A stretch of 64,000 nucleotides of DNA from Tsuneonella litorea (GTDB lineage Bacteria > Pseudomonadota > Alphaproteobacteria > Sphingomonadales > Sphingomonadaceae). The translations under genes and the position numbers were made by a program. The stretch covers positions 248,001 to 312,000 of the forward strand of contig NZ_JAOAMV010000005.1 of the NCBI RefSeq assembly GCF_025154015.1, given 5' to 3'. The notes under the pieces were generated by a model that saw nothing but the letters and a program-made list of their open reading frames with translations, was not told the DNA's origin and searched no databases. This document shows, piece by piece, positions 18,459 through 26,770 of this stretch (position 1 is the first letter of the stretch; the number at the start of each line of letters is the position of its first letter).

Positions 18459-20459
18459 TTGGCGGAAATCCTCGACTATCACGCGACCGGCGACGGATTC
18501 GAGTTGCGTTATGGCAGCCGGGTCGTCGTTCGCCATAGCGCAAGCTGTCCTGCGGTGGTCATCGCCCGGGGTGCGCCCGCGGTGACCATGCTGCGCGGAA
18601 ACTTCCGGATCGAGGACGCCCCGTCGGACGAACGCGCCCTCGTCGCCTGGCGCCGGGTCGAAGGCGGGATCGCGTTCGACGGTGCCCTTCTCGCCTGGGA
18701 CGATTCGGTGCTGACCGTCACCGCGACCGACCTCGACTTCGACCGGCTCTACGTGCGGTTCCATGCCGAGCCGGGGGAGGCGGTCTGGGGCGGTGGCGAA
18801 CAGATGAGCTATCTCGCGCTCAACGGTCGCCGCTTTCCGATGTGGACGAGCGAGCCGGGGGTTGGCCGCGACAAGGCGACCGAATTGACCCGCGCGATGG
18901 ATGCGGACGGCATGGCCGGCGGCGATTACTGGACCACGAACTACCCCCAGCCGACTTTCCTCACCAGCCGCTGGCTCGCGGTCCACCTCGACGCCAGTTG
19001 CTACAGTGTGCTCGACTTCACCGACCCCGCCGCGCACCGGGTAGAGGTCTGGGCGAACACCGCCCGGTTCGAGCTGTTCGCCGCCCCAGGATCCAAGCCG
19101 CTGGTGTCGCGCCTGTCCGATCGGTTCGGCCGCCAGCCGCCGCTGCCGGACTGGGCGATCGAGGGGGCGATCGTCGGCCTCAAGTCGGGCGCCACGAGCT
19201 TCGACCGGCTGGACCGCTTCGTCGCTGCGGGCGCCGCAGTTTCGGGGCTGTGGTGCGAGGACTGGGCGGGCATCCGCGAGACGAGCTTCGGCCGCCGCCT
19301 GTTCTGGGACTGGCAGGTCGGCGCGCGCAGCGAGGCACGCTATCCCGGCCTGGAATCGCGCATTGGCGACCTTGCCGCGCGCGGCATCCGCTTCCTGGCC
19401 TACGCCAATCCCTACCTCTCGACCGACGCCGACCTGTTCGAGGAAGCCCGCGAAGGCGGCCACTTCTGCCTGAGGCCGAGCAGCGACGAGGTCTACCTCG
19501 TCGATTTCGGCGAGTTCGACTGCGGGGTGGTCGATTTCACCCGCGCCGAGACCCGCGACTGGTTCGCCGAGCGAATCCTGGGCCGCGAGATGCTCGACCG
19601 GGGAATCATGGGCTGGATGGCCGACTTCGGCGAATACCTGCCGACCGACGTCCGCCTTGCCGACGGCAGCGACCCGATGGAGGCGCACAATCGCTGGCCG
19701 GTGCTGTGGGCCGCGGTCAACGCCGCCGCGCTTGCCAGCCGCGGGAAGACCGGCGACGCGCTGTTCTTCATGCGGGCGGGCTTTTCAGGGGTGCAGGCGC
19801 ACTGCCCGCTGCTGTGGGCGGGCGACCAGTCGGTCGACTTCACTCGCCACGACGGGATCGGCACCGTCATCACCGCCGCGTTGTCGGCAGGGCTGGTGGG
19901 CAACGCCTACAGCCATTCGGATTGCGGGGGATACACCTCGCTGCTCGGTAACGTGCGCAGCGAGGAACTGATGCAGCGCTGGTGCGAGCTTGCCGCGTTC
20001 GCTCCCGTCATGCGAAGCCACGAAGGCAACCGTCCGGACGACAACCTGCAGTATGACAGCTCGGACGAGCTGCTCGCCTGCTTCGCGTTCTGGAGCCGGG
20101 TGCACGCCGCGCTGGCCCCTTATGTGCGCGCGCTGTGCGGGGAGGCGGCGCTCAGCGGGCTGCCGCTGCAGCGGCCGCTATTCCTCGAGTACCCGGACGA
20201 CCCTTCGCTGTTTGCGGTGCAGGACCAGTATCTCTACGGACCCGATCTCATGGTGGCTCCGGTGATCGAGGAAGGCGCGGTCGCGCGCACGGTGGTACTT
20301 CCCGGCGCCGGCGACTGGCGGCATCTCTGGACGGGCAGGGACTTTGCGCCCGGCGTTCACGCCATCGAGGCCCCGCTTGGCCGCCCGCCGGTGTTCTATC
20401 GCCCCGAAAGCGCGCACGCCGCGCTGTTCGCACAGTTCGCACAAGGGAACCTGCCATGA
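18459..20459 (+). CDS. GH31 sulfoquinovosidase (SQase, YihQ/SmoI type)
   Basis: Retaining alpha-glycosidase predicted to release sulfoquinovose from sulfoquinovosylglycerol. The GH31 nucleophile is Asp389 in GWMADFGEYLPTD and the acid/base Asp456 in WAGDQSVDF; both segments match E. coli YihQ closely. The residues that bind the sulfonate in the Agrobacterium-type SQases (the KERWY set) are all in place: Lys242 (GLKSG), Glu267 (CEDWAGIR), Arg280 and Trp283 (GRRLFWDW) and Tyr492 (CGGYT). An ordinary alpha-glucosidase would not keep these. The TTG at 18459 follows GGGGGAGAGA and gives a family-like N-terminus; GTG at 18393 would add 22 residues. First gene of a seven-gene plus-strand operon. Confidence 0.92.
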   Translation: MAEILDYHATGDGFELRYGSRVVVRHSASCPAVVIARGAPAVTMLRGNFRIEDAPSDERALVAWRRVEGGIAFDGALLAWDDSVLTVTATDLDFDRLYVRFHAEPGEAVWGGGEQMSYLALNGRRFPMWTSEPGVGRDKATELTRAMDADGMAGGDYWTTNYPQPTFLTSRWLAVHLDASCYSVLDFTDPAAHRVEVWANTARFELFAAPGSKPLVSRLSDRFGRQPPLPDWAIEGAIVGLKSGATSFDRLDRFVAAGAAVSGLWCEDWAGIRETSFGRRLFWDWQVGARSEARYPGLESRIGDLAARGIRFLAYANPYLSTDADLFEEAREGGHFCLRPSSDEVYLVDFGEFDCGVVDFTRAETRDWFAERILGREMLDRGIMGWMADFGEYLPTDVRLADGSDPMEAHNRWPVLWAAVNAAALASRGKTGDALFFMRAGFSGVQAHCPLLWAGDQSVDFTRHDGIGTVITAALSAGLVGNAYSHSDCGGYTSLLGNVRSEELMQRWCELAAFAPVMRSHEGNRPDDNLQYDSSDELLACFAFWSRVHAALAPYVRALCGEAALSGLPLQRPLFLEYPDDPSLFAVQDQYLYGPDLMVAPVIEEGAVARTVVLPGAGDWRHLWTGRDFAPGVHAIEAPLGRPPVFYRPESAHAALFAQFAQGNLP

Positions 20460-21469
20460 GCGAGCGTGCCAACATCCGCGACGTCGCCGCGCGTGCCGGG
20501 GTCGCGGTCAAGACCGTCAGCCGCGTGCTCAACGGCCACCCGTACGTCAGCCAGGCGATGCGCGAGCGGGTCGAGGAAGCGATGCGGGAACTCGACTTCC
20601 GCCCCAGCGTGGCGGCCCGGATCCTGTCGGGCGCGAAGTCCAACCAGGTCGCGCTGATCTACGACAATCACAGCCCCTATTACATGTTCCAGATCCAGAA
20701 GGGCTGCTGGGACGTGTGCCACGAAAAGGGCATCCGGCTGCTCGCCCAGCCGGTCGACGTCGACGATCCCGACGTGGGCGAGCAGGTGCGCGGGCTGATC
20801 TCGGAAACCCACGTCGACGGGATCATCCTGTCGTCTCCGGTGACCGACTGCGAACCGGTGCTCAAGACGCTCGACGCGCTCGACATACCGTTCGTCCGCA
20901 TTTCTCCTGGGACCAACCACGCGCTGACCAGTTCGGTGTTCATGGACGACGCGCAGGCCGGCGACGACATGACCACCCACCTGGTCAACCACGGACACCG
21001 CCGGATCGGTTTCGTGAAGGGCCACCCGAGCCACATGGCGAGCGAGGAACGGCTTTACGGCTATCGCAAGGCGCTCGACCGCGCGGGCATCCCGTTCGAA
21101 CCCGCGCTGGTGATGGATGGAGAGTTCGATTTCGAAAGCGGCGTGCGCGCCGCCGCCGCGCTGCTTGGCGGGCTGGAGCCGCCGACCGCGATCTTCGCCG
21201 CGAACGACGACATGGCCGCGGGCGTCCTGGCGGAAGCGCACTCACGCGGAATCGACGTGCCCGGTCAACTGTCGGTCGCCGGCTTCGACGATACCACGCT
21301 GGCGCGCACGGTCTGGCCGCCGCTGACGACGATCCACCAGCCGATGGCCGAACTGGCGCGCACTGCTGCCGAAATCCTCATCGCGGGGGGCGAGACAGTG
21401 CATCGCCGCCTGCCCCACCAGTTGGTCGAGCGTGCCTCGGTCGCACCGCCCGCCAGGAGACCCGAATGA
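20456..21469 (+). CDS. LacI-family regulator of the SQ operon
   Basis: 337 residues. HTH signature NIRDVAARAGVAVKTVSRVL and hinge LDFRPSVAARILSGAKSN, then a sugar-sensor domain (SPVTDCEPVL, AIFAANDDMAAGV, VAGFDDTTLARTVWPPLTTIHQP). Its ATG overlaps the SQase stop (ATGA) and its own stop overlaps the next start, so it is embedded in the operon it probably represses. SQ or a close derivative is the likely inducer (inference from context). Confidence 0.92.
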   Translation: MSERANIRDVAARAGVAVKTVSRVLNGHPYVSQAMRERVEEAMRELDFRPSVAARILSGAKSNQVALIYDNHSPYYMFQIQKGCWDVCHEKGIRLLAQPVDVDDPDVGEQVRGLISETHVDGIILSSPVTDCEPVLKTLDALDIPFVRISPGTNHALTSSVFMDDAQAGDDMTTHLVNHGHRRIGFVKGHPSHMASEERLYGYRKALDRAGIPFEPALVMDGEFDFESGVRAAAALLGGLEPPTAIFAANDDMAAGVLAEAHSRGIDVPGQLSVAGFDDTTLARTVWPPLTTIHQPMAELARTAAEILIAGGETVHRRLPHQLVERASVAPPARRPE

Positions 21470-22380
21470 GCCTTTTGCCCGCCCTGCCTGCCACCCGTTC
21501 GCTCGGCGCCGGCGCGATCCCCGTTTCGCCCATCGCCTGGGGCATGTGGCGGCTCGCCGAGGACGGGCGCTCCGCAACCGACGCAGTGGCGCTGGTGCAC
21601 GCCGCACTCGACGCCGGCATCACCTTTCTCGATACCGCCGATATCTACGGCTTCGACGGGTCGCGCGGGTTCGGCGACGCCGAGGCGCTGCTGGGCGAGG
21701 TCCTCGCGGCTGAGCCCGGCCTGCGCGCGCGGATAGTGCTGGCAACCAAGGGCGGTATCCGTCCGCCGCTGCCTTACGACCAGTCAACCGAATACATCGC
21801 CGAGGCCATCGACGCATCGCTCCGCCGACTGAGGCTCGACACGATCGACCTGTGGCAGGTCCACCGGCCGGACATCCTTGCGCATCCGCAAGAGGTCGCG
21901 CGCGCGCTCGATGATGCGGTCGCGGCCGGCAAGGTGCGCGAGCTCGGCGTCTCCAACTTCACGATGCCGCAGATAGAGGCGCTGGCGTGCTTCCTTGGCC
22001 GGCCGCTTGCGGCGACCCAGCCCGAGATCAGCCCGCTCAGGATCGACTGCTTCGAGAACGGCGAGCTCGACCAGGCGATGCGCATGAACCTGGTCCCGCT
22101 GGCTTGGTCGCCGCTTGGCGGCGGGCGCCTGCTCGCACCCGAGCGCGCGCGTGACACGGCGGTGGCGGCCGAGCTCGATCGCATCGCGGCCGAGCAGGGC
22201 GTCAGCCGCAGCGTGGCGGCATACGGCTGGCTGATGGCGCACCCGGCAGGGATCATTCCCATCGTCGGTTCGCAGAGCGCGGGGCGGATTGCCGAGGCCG
22301 CCAAGGCGCTGTCCATGCGCTGGACCCGGCAGGACTGGTACGCGGTGCTCGTCGCCGCACGAGGAGAGAGATTGCCATGA
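21466..22380 (+). CDS. Aldo/keto reductase, probable 6-oxo-glucose reductase (SmoB-like)
   Basis: 304 residues, (beta/alpha)8 NADPH-dependent aldo-keto reductase. Catalytic Asp-Tyr-Lys-His are seen: FLDTADIYGFDG (Asp, Tyr), VLATKGG (Lys) and WQVHRPD (His). The cofactor end shows PLAWSPLGGGRLL and GIIPIVGSQS. Between an SQase/LacI pair and a sulfonate monooxygenase, the role would be reduction of 6-dehydro-D-glucose left after C-S cleavage to glucose, as SmoB does in the oxidative sulfoquinovose pathway. ATGA overlaps join it to both neighbours. Confidence 0.87.
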   Translation: MSLLPALPATRSLGAGAIPVSPIAWGMWRLAEDGRSATDAVALVHAALDAGITFLDTADIYGFDGSRGFGDAEALLGEVLAAEPGLRARIVLATKGGIRPPLPYDQSTEYIAEAIDASLRRLRLDTIDLWQVHRPDILAHPQEVARALDDAVAAGKVRELGVSNFTMPQIEALACFLGRPLAATQPEISPLRIDCFENGELDQAMRMNLVPLAWSPLGGGRLLAPERARDTAVAAELDRIAAEQGVSRSVAAYGWLMAHPAGIIPIVGSQSAGRIAEAAKALSMRWTRQDWYAVLVAARGERLP

Positions 22381-23465
22381 CCCGACAGTGCGAGATCGCG
22401 TGGTTTTCCGCGCTGTGCGATGACGACTACGAGTTTCTCGGCGTTCCCGATCCGCAGCTCCAGTCGAGCTGGGAGCACTGCCGCAACATCGTCCTGCGCG
22501 CAGAAGAGGGCGGATTCGACAACATCCTCCTGCCGTCGGGCTACCAGCTCGGCCTCGACACCACCGTCTTCGCCGCCGCGATGGCGCCGATGCTCCAGCG
22601 GATGAAGCTGCTTTGGGCGACGCGTATCGGCGAGGACTGGCCGCCGCAGCTCGCGCGCCGGATCGCGACGCTCGACCGCATCCTCGGGCCGAACGCCGAG
22701 GGGACCGCGGGGCGCCTCAACGTCAACATCATCTCGTCCGACATGCCCGGCCAGTCGATGCCGGGCGGGCCACGCTACGGCCGGGCGACCGAGGTGATGA
22801 AGATCGTCCGCGCGCTGCTCAACGGGGAGAGCATCGATCACCAGGGCGAGCACTACCAGCTCACGCTCGACCCGCCGCGGGTCACGACCATCAGCGGCAA
22901 GTGCCCGCCGTTCTACTTCGGCGGCCTGAGCCACGAGGCGCGCGAGTGCGCGGCCGAGGCGTGCGACGTCTACCTCATGTGGCCCGACACGATCGACAAG
23001 GTGCGCGAGAACATCGCCGACCTGACCGCGCGGGCGGCAAAGTACGGCCGCTCGCTCAAGTTCGGCTACCGGGTCCACGTGATCGTGCGCGAGACCGAGG
23101 AAGAGGCGCGCCAGTATGCCGACCGGCTGCTGTCGAAGCTCGACGACGAGGCCGGCAGGGCGATCCGCGAGAAATCGCTCGACGCGAAGAACTACGGCGT
23201 CCAGCGCCAGGCCGAATTGCGCAGCGCGGCGGGCGGCGACGGCTTCGTCGAGGACAACCTGTGGACTGGCATCGGTCGGGCGCGCTCGGGCTGCGGGGCC
23301 GCCATCGTGGGAACGCCCGACCAGGTGCTGGCAAAGCTGCGCGCCTACCAGGACGAAGGCATCGAGGCATTCATCCTGTCGGGCTATCCGCACGTCAACG
23401 AGTGCGACATGTTCGCTCGCTATGTCCTGCCGCACATCGAACACGGCCCGCTGAAGTTCGACTGA
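22377..23465 (+). CDS. FMNH2-dependent sulfoquinovose monooxygenase (SmoC/SsuD-like, LLM class)
   Basis: 362 residues of the bacterial luciferase-like flavin monooxygenase family closest in form to alkanesulfonate monooxygenase SsuD: FSALCDDDYEFLG at the N-terminus, ATRIGEDWPPQLARRIATL, GRLNVNIISSD, HYQLTLDPP, PPFYFGGLSHEA and the C-terminal FILSGYPHVNE. With reduced FMN and O2 this family oxidises the sulfonate carbon, releasing sulfite and an aldehyde. With an SQase upstream and a flavin reductase downstream, SQ is the probable substrate, giving 6-oxo-glucose. Substrate is inferred from the locus. Confidence 0.88.
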   Translation: MTRQCEIAWFSALCDDDYEFLGVPDPQLQSSWEHCRNIVLRAEEGGFDNILLPSGYQLGLDTTVFAAAMAPMLQRMKLLWATRIGEDWPPQLARRIATLDRILGPNAEGTAGRLNVNIISSDMPGQSMPGGPRYGRATEVMKIVRALLNGESIDHQGEHYQLTLDPPRVTTISGKCPPFYFGGLSHEARECAAEACDVYLMWPDTIDKVRENIADLTARAAKYGRSLKFGYRVHVIVRETEEEARQYADRLLSKLDDEAGRAIREKSLDAKNYGVQRQAELRSAAGGDGFVEDNLWTGIGRARSGCGAAIVGTPDQVLAKLRAYQDEGIEAFILSGYPHVNECDMFARYVLPHIEHGPLKFD

Positions 23466-23468
23466 CGA

Positions 23469-24953
23469 ATGACCGAGGCTTTCCCCCTCTACGACCTCGC
23501 GGTGATCGGCGGCGGGGTGAACGGCTGCGGAATCGCGCGCGACGCCGCGGGACGCGGGGCGAAGGTGCTGCTGCTCGAGGCGTCCGACCTCGCGAGCGGG
23601 ACGTCGTCGAAATCGACCAAGCTGATCCATGGGGGCCTGCGCTACCTCGAGCATTACGAGTTCGCGCTCGTTCGCGAGAGCCTGTCGGAGCGCGAGCGGC
23701 TGCTCGCCATCGCCCCGCACATCGCGTGGCCGATGCGGTTCGTCCTGCCCCACGTGCCCGGCCTGCGCCCGCGCTGGCTCGTGCGCGCCGGCCTGTTCCT
23801 TTACGACCACATCGGGGGGCGCAAGCGGCTCGCCGGGACCGACAGTATCGACCTGACGGCCCACCCCGCGGGCGCCCCGCTCAAACCCGAATTCCGCAAG
23901 GCGTTCGTCTATTCCGATTGCTGGGTCGACGATGCACGGCTGGTCGTGCTCAATGCCCGTGACGCGGCCGATCGCGGCGCCGAGGTCCGCACGCGCTGCG
24001 CGGTCACCCGGCTGGCGCGCGACGGCGAACACTGGCGGATCGAGGCCGGTGGCGAGACATTCGCCGCGCGCGCCGTGGTCAATGCAGCGGGGCCTGCCGT
24101 GCTCGACGTGCTCGAGGCCGGCCATGTCCGGCCCGACCGGGCAATGCGGCTCGTGCGCGGGTCACACATCGTCGTGCGCAAGCTGTTCGATCACCCGTTC
24201 GCCTATTTCTTCCAGCTGCCCGACGGGCGGATATTCTTCGCCATTCCATACGAACGCGACTTCACGCTGATCGGGACGACCGACGTCGATCACGACGGCG
24301 GCCCGGTCGAGGCGAGCGCGGAAGAGATCGCCTACCTGTGCGAAGGCGCCAGCCGCTTCTTCCGCCGGGTCGTCTCGCCTGACGACGTCGTATGGACATA
24401 TTCGGGCGTGCGCCCGCTGATCGACGACGGGTCGGGAAGGCCCGAGGCCGCGACGCGCGGTTACGAACTGGACCTGTCCGAACCGGACGAAGGGGCCACG
24501 CTGCTGACGGTCTACGGCGGCAAGATAACAACCTATCGCCACCTTGCGCAGGAGGCGGTCGAACTGCTCGGCGAACGCCTGGTGGCACTGCGGGGCGACG
24601 GCTGGACCGCCGATGCGGCGCTTCCGGGCGGCGATTTTGCGGTCGACGGGGCGGCCGATCTCGAAGCGCGGTTCGCCAAGAGCTTCCCGTTCCTCGCCGA
24701 TGCCGCGCACCGGCTCGTGCGGGCCTATGGCACCACCGCTTTCGCCATTTTCGAGGGCGCAGCGAGCATGGCCGACTGCGGTCGCGATTTCGGCCACGGC
24801 CTCACCGAACGCGAGGTGCGCCACCTTGCCGCGCGCGAATGGGCGCGCAGCGCCGACGATGTCCTTTGGCGCCGCAGCAAGCTCGGGCTACGGTTCTCAC
24901 CCGCGCAGGCGCGGGCCCTCGACGAATTCATGCAAGAGGAGTTTTCCGGGTGA
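23469..24953 (+). CDS. glpD: Glycerol-3-phosphate dehydrogenase (GlpD-type FAD enzyme)
   Basis: 494 residues. N-terminal FAD-binding Rossmann motif GGGVNGCGIARDAAGRG, the GlpD signature GTSSKSTKLIHGGLRYLE, IPYERDFTLIGTTDVD, SGVRPLIDD and TVYGGKITTYR; the C-terminal helical domain is present, so it is full length. GlpD is a peripheral inner-membrane enzyme passing electrons from sn-glycerol-3-phosphate to quinone. In this operon it could dispose of the glycerol freed from sulfoquinovosylglycerol, but that needs a glycerol kinase and none lies in the window. Three bases separate it from the monooxygenase gene. Confidence 0.9.
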   Translation: MTEAFPLYDLAVIGGGVNGCGIARDAAGRGAKVLLLEASDLASGTSSKSTKLIHGGLRYLEHYEFALVRESLSERERLLAIAPHIAWPMRFVLPHVPGLRPRWLVRAGLFLYDHIGGRKRLAGTDSIDLTAHPAGAPLKPEFRKAFVYSDCWVDDARLVVLNARDAADRGAEVRTRCAVTRLARDGEHWRIEAGGETFAARAVVNAAGPAVLDVLEAGHVRPDRAMRLVRGSHIVVRKLFDHPFAYFFQLPDGRIFFAIPYERDFTLIGTTDVDHDGGPVEASAEEIAYLCEGASRFFRRVVSPDDVVWTYSGVRPLIDDGSGRPEAATRGYELDLSEPDEGATLLTVYGGKITTYRHLAQEAVELLGERLVALRGDGWTADAALPGGDFAVDGAADLEARFAKSFPFLADAAHRLVRAYGTTAFAIFEGAASMADCGRDFGHGLTEREVRHLAAREWARSADDVLWRRSKLGLRFSPAQARALDEFMQEEFSG

Positions 24954-25519
24954 CCATCAAGATCGTTGCCGTCGGGGGCACGGTGAACCCCGGCAACTCG
25001 ACCGAACAGGCGCTGCGCCTGGCGGCGTCCACGGCGGAAGAAGCGGGCGCGGACGTGACGGTGTTCGGAAGCGAGTACCTGCGCGCGCTGCCGCATTACC
25101 GGGGTGAGGGCTATGGCATCAAGGACGGCGCCGAGTTCGTCGAGGCGGTGCGCCAGGCCGACGGGGTGATCGTTTCGGCACCCGGCTATCACGGGTCGAT
25201 CTCGGGTCTCGTCAAGAACGCGCTCGACTACCTCGAGGACCTCGCGAAGGACGAGCGCCCCTATCTCGACGGTCGCGCGATCGGCCTTATCGCCACCGCC
25301 TATGGCGATCAGGCCAGCATGAGCACGCTGCAGACGCTGCGCTCGGTCGTGCATGCGCTGCGCGGTTGGCCGACCCCGATGGGCGCGACGGTGCGGGTCT
25401 ATCAGGGGCTGTTCTCGCCCGACGGCGAATGCCTCGAGGACCGCGCACGGATGCAGCTCGAGATGGTCGGCCGACAGACCGTCCGCGGCGCGCGCGCTCT
25501 TTCGGCGATGGGGCGCTAG
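24950..25519 (+). CDS. NAD(P)H-dependent FMN reductase (SsuE-like)
   Basis: 189 residues with the flavodoxin-like FMN reductase fold: GGTVNPGNSTEQALRLA (phosphate-binding loop), VIVSAPGYHGSISGLVKNAL and GLIATAYGDQASMSTLQTLR. It would supply FMNH2 to the monooxygenase two genes upstream, as SsuE does for SsuD. GTG start overlaps the glpD stop (GTGA). As I recall, the reductase in the Agrobacterium smo cluster belongs to a different flavin-reductase fold, so this locus seems to have recruited a non-homologous partner. Confidence 0.88.
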   Translation: MTIKIVAVGGTVNPGNSTEQALRLAASTAEEAGADVTVFGSEYLRALPHYRGEGYGIKDGAEFVEAVRQADGVIVSAPGYHGSISGLVKNALDYLEDLAKDERPYLDGRAIGLIATAYGDQASMSTLQTLRSVVHALRGWPTPMGATVRVYQGLFSPDGECLEDRARMQLEMVGRQTVRGARALSAMGR

Positions 25520-25520
25520 G

Positions 25521-26111
25521 ATGGCGCCCAACCTGGAAGACGCCCTTGCGGCGCTTGCGGCCGGGCGGATGATCGTCATCACCGGCGACGAGCATCGCGG
25601 TGGGGACATCGATTTCTGCGTCCCCGCGCGCGACGCGACTGCCGAGGCAATCAACTTCATGGCGCTGCACGGGCGTGGACTGGTGTGCCTCGCGATCACG
25701 CCCGCGCGCGCGATCCGCCTTGGCATAGAACTCATCAATCCCGGGCGGGAGAACCAGTCCGGCCGCCCCCACGGCCGGTCGATCGAGGCGGCGAGCGGCG
25801 TCAGCACGGGCATTTCCGCGGCCGACCGGGCGCATACGATCCGGGTTGCCGCGGCCGACGATGCCACCGCGAGCGACCTGATTTCGCCCGGCCACGTGTT
25901 TCCCCTGATCGCGCGCGAGGGCGGGGTGCGCGAGCGTCGCGCGGCCACCGAAGCCTCGATCGAGGCCTGCCGCAGGGCCGGCGCCGGGGATGCGGCCGTG
26001 ATATGCTCGATCATGCGGGACGACGGCGAAATGGCGCGGATCGACGACATCGCGGGCCTGATCGCGGAACACCGGCTGCCCGTCCTCGACATCGAGCAAC
26101 TCCTGCGCTGA
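25521..26111 (+). CDS. RibB-like (DHBP synthase fold) protein with replaced active-site residues
   Basis: 196 residues matching the whole length of 3,4-dihydroxy-2-butanone-4-phosphate synthase: ALAALAAGRMIVI, GLVCLAIT, IEAASGVSTGISAADR, SDLISPGHVFPLIAREGGV and DDGEMARIDD. The catalytic positions differ. The acidic loop REnEGD is RGGDID here (E. coli Glu38 becomes Gly27), the metal-binding His of GGHTEA is Ala142 (AATEA), and the Glu of LCELTND is Ser163. Canonical synthesis of the riboflavin precursor is therefore doubtful. One base after the flavin reductase gene; last gene of the operon. It might help flavin supply or have a new role; function unknown. Confidence 0.8.
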   Translation: MAPNLEDALAALAAGRMIVITGDEHRGGDIDFCVPARDATAEAINFMALHGRGLVCLAITPARAIRLGIELINPGRENQSGRPHGRSIEAASGVSTGISAADRAHTIRVAAADDATASDLISPGHVFPLIAREGGVRERRAATEASIEACRRAGAGDAAVICSIMRDDGEMARIDDIAGLIAEHRLPVLDIEQLLR

Positions 26112-26197
26112 GGGGGCCTGAGCGCGCGTTCACCCCCGGCTGGCGGAACGTTTCGGGCGAGAGCCGTTGAACCTTCTGAACGGAAGGAGACTGCGCA

Positions 26198-26770
26198 ATG
26201 GCGGATGCCCGCGACGACGGCGAGGGACACCACAGGGCCGGGGACGGCCCTTATGTCAAGTTCATGGCGATGATCGGCACCTCGACGGTGGTGATGTTCG
26301 CCCTCATGTACCTCAACACCTACTCGATCGACCACGTGTTCTGGAGCGAAACGCGGTTCTGGATGGCGTTCGTGATGGGCGCCGCGATGATGGTCGTGAT
26401 GCTGCTGTTCATGTGGGGCATGTACAGGAGCACGACGAAGAACGTCGTCATCCTGGGCGTCGCCGCCGTCGTCTTCGCGCTGGCGCTGTGGCTGGTGCGC
26501 AGCCAGTCGACGGTCGATGATACCGAGTACATGCGGGCGATGATCCCGCACCACTCGATCGCGATCATGACCAGCGAGCGCGCGCACATACGCGATCCGC
26601 GCGTGCGCGAACTGGCCAAGGGCATCATCGTCGCCCAGCGGCGCGAGATTGCCGAGATGAAGTACCTGATCGACGACATCCACCGCAACGGCGTGCGCAC
26701 CGATGAACGCATGCCTGCCGGACTCGGATCGCCGGCATCGCAGGACGCTCGCGAAGGAGAAATGCAATGA
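26198..26770 (+). CDS. DUF305-domain membrane protein
   Basis: 190 residues. Three hydrophobic helices (roughly residues 25-45, 55-75 and 82-100) precede a soluble domain with the DUF305 pattern: YMRAMIPHHSIAIMTSE (paired His), then RELAKGIIVAQRREIAEMK. The helical, His/Met-containing domain is often found near copper genes and is thought to bind metal, but its role is not established. Good AAGGAG site before the ATG. The stop overlaps the next start, so the two are co-translated. Confidence 0.85.
   Translation: MADARDDGEGHHRAGDGPYVKFMAMIGTSTVVMFALMYLNTYSIDHVFWSETRFWMAFVMGAAMMVVMLLFMWGMYRSTTKNVVILGVAAVVFALALWLVRSQSTVDDTEYMRAMIPHHSIAIMTSERAHIRDPRVRELAKGIIVAQRREIAEMKYLIDDIHRNGVRTDERMPAGLGSPASQDAREGEMQ

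Noticed and set aside
18459-20459. GH31 gene as an ordinary alpha-glucosidase or alpha-xylosidase
   Set aside because: The sulfonate-binding residue set and close match around GWMADFGEYLPTD point to sulfoquinovosidase, and the downstream sulfonate monooxygenase agrees.
25521-26111. Plain ribB for riboflavin synthesis
   Set aside because: Key Glu and His metal ligands and a further Glu are replaced, so the standard reaction should not be assumed.
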